This document shows positions 45,730 through 54,149 of a stretch of DNA of 64,000 nucleotides, piece after piece. The first letter of the stretch is position 1; each line of letters begins with the position of its first letter. The stretch is from Cryobacterium flavum (GTDB lineage Bacteria > Actinomycetota > Actinomycetes > Actinomycetales > Microbacteriaceae), in the NCBI RefSeq assembly GCF_900103805.1, contig NZ_FNIB01000002.1:310001-374000 (forward strand), written 5' to 3'. Position numbers and translations under genes: made by a program. The notes under the pieces are model-generated. The model did not search any database, was not told the DNA's origin, and worked only from the letters and a program-made list of their open reading frames with translations.

Positions 45730-45756
45730 TTAGCAGACTCACAGCGAGAGTGCCAA
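45730..45756 (-). promoter_or_regulatory. CIRCE-like HrcA site 1
   Basis: On the minus strand TTGGCACTC-N9-GTCTGCTAA compares with the CIRCE consensus TTAGCACTC-N9-GAGTGCTAA (8/9 and 7/9 in the arms). It sits 25 bases upstream of the groES start. Confidence 0.75.
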
Positions 45757-45774
45757 GTGAAGTTTAGGGGGGTT

Positions 45775-45801
45775 CTGGCACTCACGCAACGTGAGTGCCA
45801 G
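45775..45801. promoter_or_regulatory. CIRCE-like HrcA site 2
   Basis: CTGGCACTC-N9-GAGTGCCAG (45775-45783, 45793-45801), a perfect inverted repeat with the CIRCE core GCACTC-GAGTGC and spacing. It lies between groES and the divergent methyltransferase gene, ending 16 bases before the latter's -10 box, so it may affect both. Confidence 0.78.
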
Positions 45802-45817
45802 ATGGGGGTCATTTTGG

Positions 45818-45823
45818 TAGCGT
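45818..45823 (+). promoter_or_regulatory. predicted -10 box, leaderless methyltransferase gene
   Basis: TAGCGT followed by six bases (TGCAGC) and the ATG at 45830; no Shine-Dalgarno. Confidence 0.5.
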
Positions 45824-45829
45824 TGCAGC

Positions 45830-47035
45830 ATGGATCGAACCGAACTCGTTGAGCTGCTTTCCCCCGCGAGTTTGCGGCTGCTGGACTCCCTGCCGCCTTA
45901 CGACACCCACGGCGACGTGCTGAAGCTCGTGAGCGATCTGCGCAAGGCCGGGCACGCGCCCGGACTCGTGTCGGCCGTGCTCAGCCAATCGCGGCTGCGG
46001 GCAAAAGCCGCCCTCAAGTTCGGTGAATTCGCCGAGCGGATGCTCTTCACAGAGGCCGGCCTGGAACAGGCCACCCGGCTGCGTGTCGCCGCCGTGCACG
46101 CGGGCCGTTTCACTGGTCTCGGCGCTGCGCTCGGCCGCACGCCGCGGGTCGCCGACCTCGGCTGCGGTATCGGCGGCGACGCCATGGCCCTCGCCGCGCT
46201 GGATCTGTCGGTCGTGGCCGTTGATGCCGACGAGGTCACGGCGACCGTAGCAAGCTTCAACCTCGCGCCGTTTCCGAACGCCTCGGCGCTGCAGGCCGAT
46301 GCCGAGACGGTCGACCTCGAAGATTTCGACGCGGTCTGGCTCGATCCTGCCCGCCGCACGAGCGGGCACAGCAACACGACGCGACTGACCCGCTCCGAGG
46401 ATTACTCCCCCTCGCTTGACTTCGCCTATCTGCTCGCGACGAAGCTGCCGCTCGGTATGAAGCTCGGGCCCGGCCACGACCGCGACCAGATTCCGGTCGA
46501 CGCCGAAGCACAGTGGGTGTCGGTGGACGGCCAGCTGGTGGAGATGGGGCTGTGGTTCGGCGCTCTCGCCCGCCCCGGCATCCGTCGGTCAGCCCTGCTC
46601 CTGACAGCAGACGGCAGGCACGAACTGACTGCATCGGACGACAGTGCAGACGTCGATGCTAGCAGCCTCGGAAACTACCTCTACGAGCCGGACGGCGCGG
46701 TGATTCGGGCACGCCTGATTGGCGATCTGGCCCGCTCGCTGGATGCCCGCATGCTGAGTGAGGGCATCGCCTACCTGACCAACGACACGCTCACGCCGAC
46801 GCCGTTCGCGAGCGTTTTTCGGGTGCTCGAAACGCTCCCCTTCGATGAGAAGAAGCTGCGGCTGGCGCTGCTGGAACGGCGTATCGGCACCCTCGAGATC
46901 AAGAAGCGTGGCGTAGACGTGGATCCGGCGACACTGCGCACCCGGCTGAAGCTCAAGGGGCCTGAAGCCGCAACGTTGATTCTGACCAGGGCGGCCGGGC
47001 ATCGCGTGGCGCTGCTCGTGGAGCGCGTGCGGTAG
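45830..47035 (+). CDS. class I SAM-dependent methyltransferase with THUMP-like domain
   Basis: 401-residue protein. A helical N-terminus ([17 protein letters not shown]) is followed by a Rossmann methyltransferase core ([18 protein letters not shown] near residue 106 and [11 protein letters not shown] near 127; catalytic-type WLDPARRTS near 170). The C-terminus is a THUMP-like domain ([23 protein letters not shown], near 350). The family methylates nucleic acid, probably RNA, but its substrate is not established. It is divergent from groES and shares its CIRCE region. Confidence 0.88.
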   Translation: MDRTELVELLSPASLRLLDSLPPYDTHGDVLKLVSDLRKAGHAPGLVSAVLSQSRLRAKAALKFGEFAERMLFTEAGLEQATRLRVAAVHAGRFTGLGAALGRTPRVADLGCGIGGDAMALAALDLSVVAVDADEVTATVASFNLAPFPNASALQADAETVDLEDFDAVWLDPARRTSGHSNTTRLTRSEDYSPSLDFAYLLATKLPLGMKLGPGHDRDQIPVDAEAQWVSVDGQLVEMGLWFGALARPGIRRSALLLTADGRHELTASDDSADVDASSLGNYLYEPDGAVIRARLIGDLARSLDARMLSEGIAYLTNDTLTPTPFASVFRVLETLPFDEKKLRLALLERRIGTLEIKKRGVDVDPATLRTRLKLKGPEAATLILTRAAGHRVALLVERVR

Positions 47036-47039
47036 CGGA

Positions 47040-47441
47040 TTACAGCAGCGGCAGCACGATCTGGCTGATGTAGACGATCCAGCCGGCCGCCAGCAGAACC
47101 CCGACGAGACCGCTCACGAGGCCACTCCGCCAGAGCGTGCGCGCCCGATTCTCGGTGGTGCGCGCGATCAGCGCGAGAGTGATCGCAATGAGAGCGATCG
47201 GCAGACCAAACACCCCGACCACGCCGAGTGCGAGACCGAGAAGGCCACAGACGACGGAGGAGACCGCGAGCCGACGGCGGCCGGTGATGCGCTGCACCTC
47301 GGCCTCGGTGTAGCTGTACGGTACGAACTCGGTAGGAGCGGTGACCGTCGAGGCCCAGTCCAACTGGCTGCCGGGTGGCTCGGGAGGGCGCGTATATTGC
47401 AGCTGCGCCGAAGCCTCGTCGTGCGGATGGGGTGTAGTCAT
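47040..47441 (-). CDS. small membrane protein, DUF4190-like
   Basis: 133-residue protein with a hydrophilic Pro/Glu-rich head (about 60 residues) followed by two or three helices: LAVSSVVCGLLGLALGVVGVFGLPIALIAITLAL and LVSGLVGVLLAAGWIVYISQIVL. The layout is like the adjacent DUF4190 protein, so the two may be distant paralogues. ATG 47441 (MTTPHPHDEAS) has AGAGGA. Function is unknown. Confidence 0.7.
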   Translation of the reverse strand: MTTPHPHDEASAQLQYTRPPEPPGSQLDWASTVTAPTEFVPYSYTEAEVQRITGRRRLAVSSVVCGLLGLALGVVGVFGLPIALIAITLALIARTTENRARTLWRSGLVSGLVGVLLAAGWIVYISQIVLPLL

Positions 47442-47534
47442 GGCTGTCCTCTGGCCGCGCATACGGTCAGCTTGTGGGGGTGGCCCCTGTCGATCGAAAC
47501 GTGCGGCGTGGCCCCGAAGGGGCCACCTGCGTGG

Positions 47535-48038
47535 CTAGTAGTTGTAGCTCGTGCCGGTGGAGGCCGCCGCGAGTAGCAAAATGATCGTGAAAGCGGCGAA
47601 GATAGCACCGCCGAGAAGGCCGACGTAGCCGAGGATGGTTCCCCAGAGGGCGAGCCCGTGTCCCTTTTCGCCGGTCTTCTTGATCTGGCTCAGGGCGATG
47701 TGGCCGGTGATGATGCCGACCACCGAGATGAGAAGGATCGAGGTGACGAGCGAGATGATCGAGAGAACGTTGTACTTGTCCTGCGGGTTCTGCTGGCCGT
47801 AGGGGTTCTGGCCGTAGGCCGGCTGCTGGCCATACGCGGCGGGCTGCCCGTAGGCGGGAGCCTGGCCAGATCCGGAAGCGGCCGGAGCGCCGGGTGCCGG
47901 GTAGCTCGGAGCGGCCGGGTAGGCCGGCGGCAGGCTGGAGTCGGCCGGAGTCGAACCCGTCGGGTCGCTGCTCGCCGGGCCGCTGCTGGTCGGTTCGCTG
48001 CTGGTCGGATCGACGGGGGGCTGGGTGGGATCAGACAT
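47535..48038 (-). CDS. DUF4190 domain-containing protein
   Basis: 167-residue protein. Residues 1-85 are a disordered Pro/Ser/Ala then Gln/Gly/Tyr-rich head with AYGQ/PYGQ repeats. Residues 88-160 form the two-helix DUF4190 domain (NVLSIISLVTSILLISVVGIITGHIALSQIKKTGEKGHGLALWG). The low-complexity head resembles cytoplasmic tails of actinobacterial membrane proteins. It has an AAGGAG site. Function is unknown. Confidence 0.82.
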   Translation of the reverse strand: MSDPTQPPVDPTSSEPTSSGPASSDPTGSTPADSSLPPAYPAAPSYPAPGAPAASGSGQAPAYGQPAAYGQQPAYGQNPYGQQNPQDKYNVLSIISLVTSILLISVVGIITGHIALSQIKKTGEKGHGLALWGTILGYVGLLGGAIFAAFTIILLLAAASTGTSYNY

Positions 48039-48122
48039 CTGCGGTCTCCTTCGTGCGGAATGTTCGGGGTCGCAGAGCCAGAATATCCCGTGTGCCCGCG
48101 CGTGGGCGAATTCTGTGGCAGA

Positions 48123-49214
48123 TCAGACCTGAATCTGGCCGACCGGCAGGGTGGAATCGGCGCCGAATTGCAGCGTTGAGGGCTCATGCCCGGCCATGAT
48201 GAGCTGCGCACCGAGGGCTGCGATCATGGCACCGTTGTCGGTGCACAGGGAGAGGGGCGGGATGCGCAGAACGATGCCGGCAGCATCCGTTCTCTGGGTG
48301 GCGACCTCGCGCAGACGCTTGTTGGCGATGACACCGCCGCCGAGCAGCAGCCGCGGTACGCCGTAGTCGGCGCAGGCGGCGAGGGCCTTGGTGAGCAGAA
48401 TATCGACGACCGCCTCCCGAAAACTGGCCGCGACATCGCCGATCGGCACGGGTTCGCCAGCGTCCTGGCGCTGTTCGACGAAGCGAGCGACCGAGGTTTT
48501 CAGGCCGGAGAAGGAGAAGTCGTAACGGTGCACGGCCATGTCCTTGGGCTGGCTGAGTCCGCGTGGAAACCGAATGGCCTTCGGGTTGCCGCCGAGCGCG
48601 ACCCGGTCGATCTGCGGTCCACCGGGGTAGGGCAGGGAGAGTAGGCGCGCCACCTTGTCGAAGGCCTCGCCGGCGGCATCGTCGATGGTCTCGCCGAGCA
48701 ACTCGACGTCGCTGACCAGGTCGCGCACGAGCAGCAGCGAGGTGTGGCCCCCGGAGACCAGCAGGGCGATCGTCGGGTACTCGAGCGGAGCGGTGTCGCC
48801 GGTGTTGGTGTCGCCGTGCCGAAGCTCTCCCTGAAGCAGGTCGGCTCCGACGTGGCCGACCAGGTGGTTGACCGCGTAGATCGGTTTGTCGAGCGCCACG
48901 GCAAGCGCCTTGGCGGCCCCGACGCCGACCATGAGCGCGCCGGAGAGTCCGGGCCCACAGGTGACCGCGATGGCGTCCAGATCACTCAAGCGGATGCCCG
49001 CCTCGGCAACGGCCGCGTTGATGGCCGGCACGAGCTCGTCAAGGTGCGCCCTGGCCGCGATCTCGGGCACGACACCGCCGTAACGGGCATGTTCGTCCAT
49101 TGAGCTCGCAATGGTGTTGGAGAGCAAGGTGGTTCCGCGCACGATGCCGATGCCGGTTTCGTCGCAGGACGTTTCAATGCCGAGCACGAGCGGATCAGCG
49201 CGGTTTATGGTCAT
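48123..49214 (-). CDS. tsaD: tRNA threonylcarbamoyladenosine transferase TsaD
   Basis: 363-residue Kae1/TsaD enzyme that transfers threonylcarbamoyl to A37 of ANN-reading tRNAs. [18 protein letters not shown] is at the N-terminus, [14 protein letters not shown] near residue 49 provides metal-binding histidine, [23 protein letters not shown] near 98, and [13 protein letters not shown] near 152. ATG 49214 overlaps the rimI TGA; a GTG one codon upstream is also possible. It works with TsaB, TsaE and TsaC; tsaB is in this operon and tsaE is 8 kb away. Confidence 0.95.
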   Translation of the reverse strand: MTINRADPLVLGIETSCDETGIGIVRGTTLLSNTIASSMDEHARYGGVVPEIAARAHLDELVPAINAAVAEAGIRLSDLDAIAVTCGPGLSGALMVGVGAAKALAVALDKPIYAVNHLVGHVGADLLQGELRHGDTNTGDTAPLEYPTIALLVSGGHTSLLLVRDLVSDVELLGETIDDAAGEAFDKVARLLSLPYPGGPQIDRVALGGNPKAIRFPRGLSQPKDMAVHRYDFSFSGLKTSVARFVEQRQDAGEPVPIGDVAASFREAVVDILLTKALAACADYGVPRLLLGGGVIANKRLREVATQRTDAAGIVLRIPPLSLCTDNGAMIAALGAQLIMAGHEPSTLQFGADSTLPVGQIQV

Positions 49215-49705
49215 CACGAGGTCTCCACAAGCATAGATTCCAATTCTGGAATATCGAGACGCATGACGATGGCATCTACGTTGTCCGGCTGGTAGTAGCC
49301 GCGGCGCACGCCAACCTCGATGAATCCGAGGCGTTCGTACAGGCGCTGGGCACCGGGATTATCGGCCCGCACCTCGAGAAAGATTAGCCGGGCGCCGCGC
49401 TTCCGGGCCTCATTGATGAGCGCCTGCATGAGTGTGCGGCCCAGGCCGCGTCCGCGTGCGGATTCGGCGACCGCGATGGTCTGAATGTCGCCCTCGACGG
49501 CTCCCCGCGGGGCGAGCAGGCCGGCGTAGCCCTCGACCGCGCTTGGTTCGTCGGGCGGAAACGCCACGAGGTAGAAGCAGGCGGGGTCGCCGAGGTCGCG
49601 CGCCATCATGGTCGGCGACCAGGCGTCATGGACGAAAGTGATCGTCTCGAGGTGCATGATGGCTTCAAGATCGGCCTCGTGCGCGCGGCGCAGCTGCCAG
49701 GTCAT
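49214..49705 (-). CDS. rimI: ribosomal protein alanine N-acetyltransferase RimI
   Basis: 163-residue GNAT acetyltransferase. The acetyl-CoA loop [24 protein letters not shown] is at about 75-98, and [29 protein letters not shown] near 113 is the RimI hallmark that binds substrate termini. It overlaps tsaB by four bases and tsaD by one to three, the standard tsaB-rimI-tsaD coupling. Confidence 0.93.
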   Translation of the reverse strand: MTWQLRRAHEADLEAIMHLETITFVHDAWSPTMMARDLGDPACFYLVAFPPDEPSAVEGYAGLLAPRGAVEGDIQTIAVAESARGRGLGRTLMQALINEARKRGARLIFLEVRADNPGAQRLYERLGFIEVGVRRGYYQPDNVDAIVMRLDIPELESMLVETS

Positions 49706-50337
49706 CGGCTGACTCGCTTCGGACCGTTTGAGAGGGTGACGTCGGGCGAGCGCAGGTAGAGCGGCTCATTGGCCGCGAACGGGCGTCCGTGGGCGTAGCT
49801 CAACTCAGCGACCAGACCGAGTTCACCGGCCGACACTGTGGCGGCGTCCAGGCGCGGCCACCCGGCGTGCAGCCAGCCCTCGTCGTCGAGGTCGGCCGGT
49901 TTGGCAAGGCCGGGCTGGCCGACGCGCACGGGCAGACCAACGGCATCCGCTTGGGAATAGGCGCTCCAGTAGATTTCACGGCGGCGAGCGTCGGTGACGA
50001 CGACGAGCGGGCCGGAGTGGCCGCGGCGGTAGTGGCCGTAGGCGATGGCGTCGTGGCTGATCACCGGTACGAGCGGAGTGCCAGCCCCGAGGGCGAAGAC
50101 GCGGGCCGAGGCGATACCGACTCGCAGGCCGGTGAACGGGCCTGGACCCATGCCGCCGACGACGCCGGAGAGGTCAGCCGGGGCGACATGCGCTTCCTGC
50201 AGGCATTCCAGAATGAACGGGCCGACGATTTCGGCGTGACGCATCGTGTCGGCTTCACCGCGTTCCGCGATGACTCCGCGGGCAAGGTCGACGACGGCGA
50301 CGCTCGTGCCGGCGGAGGTGTCGATGGCAAGTAGCAC
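49702..50337 (-). CDS. tsaB: tRNA threonylcarbamoyladenosine biosynthesis protein TsaB
   Basis: 211-residue ASKHA-fold partner of TsaD: LLAIDTSAGTSVAVVD at the start, VGGMGPGPFTGLRVGIASARVFALG (about 58-83) as the dimer helix region, and VVVTDARRREIYWSAY near 115. It starts at GTG 50337; a TAGGCT box six bases upstream predicts a leaderless mRNA. It begins the tsaB-rimI-tsaD set, which is cut off from tsaE by an accessory island immediately upstream. Confidence 0.94.
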   Translation of the reverse strand: MLLAIDTSAGTSVAVVDLARGVIAERGEADTMRHAEIVGPFILECLQEAHVAPADLSGVVGGMGPGPFTGLRVGIASARVFALGAGTPLVPVISHDAIAYGHYRRGHSGPLVVVTDARRREIYWSAYSQADAVGLPVRVGQPGLAKPADLDDEGWLHAGWPRLDAATVSAGELGLVAELSYAHGRPFAANEPLYLRSPDVTLSNGPKRVSR

Positions 50338-50343
50338 CCGTTC

Positions 50344-50349
50344 AGCCTA
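50344..50349 (-). promoter_or_regulatory. predicted -10 box, leaderless tsaB
   Basis: Minus-strand TAGGCT, six bases (GAACGG), then GTG 50337. It provides tsaB with its own promoter at the island border. Confidence 0.5.
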
Positions 50350-50350
50350 G

Positions 50351-50410
50351 CTTTCATAGGCCAGCGCTTCGCGCGGCTGGCTTTCATAGGCCAGCGCTTC
50401 GCGCGGCTGG
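50351..50410. repeat. 30-bp tandem repeat with hairpin potential, two copies plus partial third
   Basis: The 30-bp unit starting CTTTCATAGG occurs exactly at 50351-50380 and 50381-50410, followed by CTTTCATGGGG as a degenerate third start. Each unit contains GCCAGC...GCTGGC, so two identical hairpins stand between the TauE-type gene and tsaB. Confidence 0.9.
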
Positions 50411-50427
50411 CTTTCATGGGGCCGCGA

Positions 50428-51195
50428 TCAGGTCAGAAAGAGCACGACGGCGGCTGTCAGGGCAACGATCACCAGGATCGCACGCAACACCGGAGCCGAG
50501 AGCCTTCGCCCGATGCGGGCACCGAGCCAGCCACCGAAGGCGGAACCAACGCCGATCAGCAGAGCGATCACCCAGTCGACCGTGCCGCTGGAGATGAAAA
50601 TAATCGCAGAGACGAGGTTGGCCATGCCGGCCAGCACATTCTTGGCACCGTTGGCCCGGTGCATGTCGGTGGACCACAGAATACCCAGCAGTGCCAACAG
50701 CACCACTCCTTGCGCTGCGCCGAAGTATCCCCCATAGACCCCCGTGCCGAGAATGCCGAGCACGAGGCCGAACGTGATCGGCCGAGTGTCGGTCGTGGTG
50801 CCTTCGGGAGACTTGCGCCGCACGTAACGGGCCACGCGGGGCTGGATCGCGGAGAGCAGCGCGGCGAGCAGCAGCAGGAACGGAACGACCGCCGAGAAGG
50901 CCTCCTCGGGCAGGACCAGCAGCAGCAACCCGCCGATCACACCGCCCACGGCCGAGAACACCGCCATCCAGGCCACGGGCCGCCACTGCGAGCGCAGTTC
51001 CCGGCGATAACCGTAAGCTCCGGCAATCGACCCGGGAACCAGACCAACCGTGTTGGATACGTTCGCCGTGATCGGAGGGATACCGAGGGCGAGCAGGGTG
51101 GGAAAGGTGATCAGGGTTCCAGCGCCGGCCACCACATTGATGATGCCCGCGGCAATTCCGGCGACCAGGATGATCGCGCCTTCAAGAAGTGTCAT
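50428..51195 (-). CDS. TauE/SafE family anion permease
   Basis: 255-residue membrane protein with eight helices of the sulfite exporter TauE/SafE family. GIAAGIINVVAGAGTLITFPTLLALG near residue 14 and GTGVYGGYFGAAQGVVLLALLGIL near 150 are the two repeat motifs. The substrate may be a sulfonate, sulfite or other organic anion. Its ATG directly follows the TAA of the quinone oxidoreductase gene (TAAATG), so they are coupled. A diverged inverted copy of its central part lies at 52.3 kb. Confidence 0.9.
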   Translation of the reverse strand: MTLLEGAIILVAGIAAGIINVVAGAGTLITFPTLLALGIPPITANVSNTVGLVPGSIAGAYGYRRELRSQWRPVAWMAVFSAVGGVIGGLLLLVLPEEAFSAVVPFLLLLAALLSAIQPRVARYVRRKSPEGTTTDTRPITFGLVLGILGTGVYGGYFGAAQGVVLLALLGILWSTDMHRANGAKNVLAGMANLVSAIIFISSGTVDWVIALLIGVGSAFGGWLGARIGRRLSAPVLRAILVIVALTAAVVLFLT

Positions 51196-52218
51196 TTAGT
51201 GAGAGTTTCCCGTGTTCGAATTCTCGGCGGCCGCGTCGCCAACGGCGAGCACAATCTTGCCGAGGGAGGAGTTGGTGCGCATCAGAGTCTGGGCCGCGTC
51301 GGCCTCGGTCCACGGCATGATCCGGTCGATGAGCGGTCGAAGAACCGGCGAGCCAAGGTCGACATCGGCACGCAGCGCGGCGACGAGGTCGATCTTGTCC
51401 TGGGTGGAGCGGGTGCGAAAGGTGACCCCGTGCAGGGCGAGTCGCTTGTAGGCGAGCATTTCCAGGTCGAGCGTGCCCTCGCTGCCGCCGAGTCGCCCCA
51501 CGCCGATGATGCGGCCGGCGATGGCGGCCGAGCGGATATTGCCGGCCAGGTAGGGTCCGCCGACGTGGTCGACAATGACGTCGGCACCGTGGCCATCGGT
51601 CAACGCCAGCACCTGCTCGGCGAAGCCGTCATCGTCGACGACGAGCACCTGGTCGGCACCGACCGATCGGATCAGCGTGGTCATGCCCTCCGAGCGGGTC
51701 GTACCGATCACGAGCCCGGCACCGAGGTATTTGGCGAGCTGAACACACTGCAACCCGACAGAGGACGCTGCGGCGTGCACCAGCACGGTCTCACCGGGCT
51801 GCAACCGACCGTGGGTGCGGAGCGCGTTGTGTTCGGTCAGGAGTCCGAGAACGGCCGCCGCCCCCTCGGCGTAACTCCACCCGTCGGGAATCGGAATCGG
51901 CAGGGCGGCATCGACCACGATGTGCTCGCTGAGTCCCCCGCCGACGATGGTCATGACGCGATCGCCGACCCGCAGTGAGGTGACGTCCGAACCGATCTCG
52001 ACCACATCGCCGGCCGCGTCGAGTCCGACCACTGACGGGGGGCTGCCCGGAACCGCCGGCTCAGGGGTTCCGGAGCGTTGGGCCAGATCTGCCCGGTTCA
52101 CCGACGCTGCGTGCACGAGAATGCGCACGTCTCGCGGCCCTGGTACCGGTACGGCACGTTCACGCAGCATCAGTTGCGGTCCGTCAGTCCCCGGTTCGAC
52201 CAGAATCGCTTGCATCAT
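51196..52218 (-). CDS. zinc-independent quinone oxidoreductase (MDR superfamily)
   Basis: 340-residue NADPH-dependent medium-chain reductase of the quinone oxidoreductase type: VHAASVNRADLAQRSG near residue 36, VGLDAAGDVVEIG near 63, GLLTEHNALRTHGRLQPGETVLVHAAASSVGLQCVQLAKYLGA (about 124-166, NADPH site AASSVG). The zinc-binding cysteines of alcohol dehydrogenases are absent. ATG 52218 has AAAGGA. The substrate is unknown; first gene of a pair with the TauE-type permease. Confidence 0.9.
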   Translation of the reverse strand: MMQAILVEPGTDGPQLMLRERAVPVPGPRDVRILVHAASVNRADLAQRSGTPEPAVPGSPPSVVGLDAAGDVVEIGSDVTSLRVGDRVMTIVGGGLSEHIVVDAALPIPIPDGWSYAEGAAAVLGLLTEHNALRTHGRLQPGETVLVHAAASSVGLQCVQLAKYLGAGLVIGTTRSEGMTTLIRSVGADQVLVVDDDGFAEQVLALTDGHGADVIVDHVGGPYLAGNIRSAAIAGRIIGVGRLGGSEGTLDLEMLAYKRLALHGVTFRTRSTQDKIDLVAALRADVDLGSPVLRPLIDRIMPWTEADAAQTLMRTNSSLGKIVLAVGDAAAENSNTGNSH

Positions 52219-52637
52219 GGACGTGTCCTTTCGTGGCCAACATCGGGCAGTCTGAGGGCCCCTGCTCGTCTCGTTCGATTATCGCCTAGGCAAGCCTTGA
52301 CAAGAATTCGGCCCGGCGGTGTGGTCGACGGTTTACTGCTGCTCATTGTGCCCGAGGAAACCTTTTGCTCGATGGTGCCGTTTTTACTGTTGCTGGCCGC
52401 GGTGCTCTTGGCAGTCCAGCCTCGCGTGGCGCGTTACGGCACCGGGGTCTACGGCGGATACTTCAGCTCCGCTCAGGGCGTGGTCCTGCTTGCGCTGCTG
52501 GGCATACTCTGGTCCACCGACATGCACCGAGCCAACGGGGTGAAAAACGTTCTGGCCGGCATGGCAAACCTGGACCGCGGGGTAATCGCCGAACGGGGCG
52601 CAACCGACACCATGCGCCACACCGAAATGACGAGGGG
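52219..52637. other. 419-bp region holding a decayed chimeric gene remnant
   Basis: The first 95 bases carry the promoter side of the quinone oxidoreductase gene. From 52315 to 52629 a plus-strand fossil of TauE and tsaB sequence is readable (separate entry). The last eight bases precede the carboxyltransferase stop. No intact gene is present. Confidence 0.7.
52315..52629 (+). pseudogene. inverted TauE-TsaB chimeric remnant
   Basis: Read on the plus strand, this encodes LLLLIVPEETFCSMVPFLLL, VQPRVARY, then directly GTGVYGGYFSSAQGVVLLAL and WSTDMHRANGVKNVLAGMAN. All of it mirrors the intact TauE-type protein (minus its central segment between VARY and GTGVYGG). It continues without a break into DRGVIAERGATDTMRHTE, which matches residues about 19-36 of TsaB (ARGVIAERGEADTMRHAE). 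The TauE-then-TsaB order equals that of the intact genes but the orientation is reversed. DNA identity by eye is about 80%. No start or stop fits a working gene. Confidence 0.85.
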
Positions 52638-54149
52638 TCAGCGACCGAGGGAGTGGTACCGGGCCAGGCGGCGCGGAAGTAGCTCATCAACGGGCACCGT
52701 GGAGAGCGCGGACAGCTCGTATTCGATGGCCGACGCCAAGCGCTGGCAGAACGCCCGTCCCTCGTCTGCGGCGTCGGGGCGCTCGTCCACGATGTGGTCG
52801 ACGATCCGATTGGCGTACAGCGAGGCAACGTTCACGCCCTGCGCCTCCGACATGGCCGGCGCGAAATCAGTGTTGTGGTGCACGATGGCACTGGCCCCTT
52901 CGGGAGGAAGCGGCGACAGCCAGGAGTGCTGGGCGGCGATCGTACGATCGGCGGGCAGCAGCGCGAGCGCCCCACCGCCGGCACCCTGTCCAAGCAGCAC
53001 GGACACGGTTGCCGACCGCAGGCCGATCAGCTCGTGCAAAGATCGGGCAATTTCCCCGGCCATGCCGCCCTCCTCGGCCTCCTTCGACAGCGCGGCGCCG
53101 GCGATGTCGATCACGGTGAGAAGCGGAAGCCCGAGTTCTTCCGCAAGGCGCATGCCGCGGCGGGCCTCCCGCAGCGATCCGGGGCCCATCCTGGTGTCTT
53201 GCGACGGCCGCGGCCGGATGTGCCCGAGCACGATGCAGCTCTGCTGCCCGAACCGTGCCATGGCGAGCATGAGCCCCGGGTCCTTCTCACCCTGGCCCGT
53301 GCCGTTCAACGGCAGCACGTCGTGCGCGCCGTAGGCGAGCAGCTGGCGCAGGTCCGGTCGCCGCGGGTTGCGCGAAATCAAAATGGATGACCACGCGCCG
53401 CTCGCTGCCGGCCGCACGTTCAGGGTCTCCGGTGCCGCCACCGGCGTAGAGGCCCGGTCGGTAAGGATTGTGAGGGCGCGGTGCACGATCTCCGGCAACT
53501 GCTCCGGCGGCACAACGGCGTCGATCAGCCCTTGGTTGAACAGGTTTTCGGAGACCTGCACGTTTTCCGGAAATTTCTTACCGTACAGCGCCTCATAGAC
53601 CCGAGGGCCGAGAAACCCGAGCAGCGCGCCCGGCTCGGCCACCGTCACGTGCCCGAGTGAGCCCCATGAGGCCATCACCCCGCCCGTGGTGGGGTGCCGC
53701 AAGTACACCAGATACGGATGCCTCGCCTCGCGGTGCGCGCGCACGGCCGCGGTGATCTTCACCATCGACAAAAAGGCCAACGTGCCCTCCTGCATGCGGG
53801 TACCGCCGGATGCCGGTCCGGCCAAGACCGGCAACCCCTCGCGTGTGGCCCGTTCGATCGCGTTCACAATCCTGTCGGCAGCAGAAAGCCCGATCGATCC
53901 GGCGAGAAACGCGAACTCGCTCACCACGATCGCCACCCGGCGGCCGCGGATCAGCCCCTCGCCGGTGAGCACCGACTCGTCGGTGCCGCTCTTCGCTCGG
54001 GCCTTCACGAGGTCGGCCCGGTACTCCTCGTTCGGGGCGGGGTCGACCACGGGCTGATCCCAGCTCGTGAAGGAGCCGTTATCGAGCACCACGTCGATGA
54101 GCTCCGTGGCGTTCAGGTGGCGAGTTGTGAGCGCGGATTGAGAAATCAC
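52638..54149 (-). CDS. fused acyl-CoA carboxyltransferase (AccD/AccA-like)
   Basis: 503-residue protein joining beta-like (about residues 15-235) and alpha-like (about 245-490) crotonase-fold halves of an acyl-CoA carboxylase carboxyltransferase. LTGEGLIRGRRVAIVVSEFAFLAGSIG and ASGGTRMQEGTLAFLSM mark the first half, GQGAGGGALALLPADRTIA the second. The zinc ribbon of E. coli AccD is not visible. The size equals mycobacterial AccD3-type fusions. GTG 54149 overlaps the CoA-transferase stop (GTGA). In this cluster it may move the carboxyl group of malonyl-CoA (or a relative) to or from biotin. Confidence 0.85.
   Translation of the reverse strand: MISQSALTTRHLNATELIDVVLDNGSFTSWDQPVVDPAPNEEYRADLVKARAKSGTDESVLTGEGLIRGRRVAIVVSEFAFLAGSIGLSAADRIVNAIERATREGLPVLAGPASGGTRMQEGTLAFLSMVKITAAVRAHREARHPYLVYLRHPTTGGVMASWGSLGHVTVAEPGALLGFLGPRVYEALYGKKFPENVQVSENLFNQGLIDAVVPPEQLPEIVHRALTILTDRASTPVAAPETLNVRPAASGAWSSILISRNPRRPDLRQLLAYGAHDVLPLNGTGQGEKDPGLMLAMARFGQQSCIVLGHIRPRPSQDTRMGPGSLREARRGMRLAEELGLPLLTVIDIAGAALSKEAEEGGMAGEIARSLHELIGLRSATVSVLLGQGAGGGALALLPADRTIAAQHSWLSPLPPEGASAIVHHNTDFAPAMSEAQGVNVASLYANRIVDHIVDERPDAADEGRAFCQRLASAIEYELSALSTVPVDELLPRRLARYHSLGR

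Noticed and set aside
50061..50417. Minus-strand frame with ten-residue repeats (KASRAKRWPM) before tsaB
   Set aside because: It reads through the 30-bp DNA tandem repeat and then out of frame into tsaB; no ribosome site or family support.
52078..53334. 418-codon plus-strand open frame spanning the fossil and the carboxyltransferase gene
   Set aside because: Only 52315-52629 shows protein similarity (TauE and TsaB). The rest is antisense to the oxidoreductase and carboxyltransferase genes.
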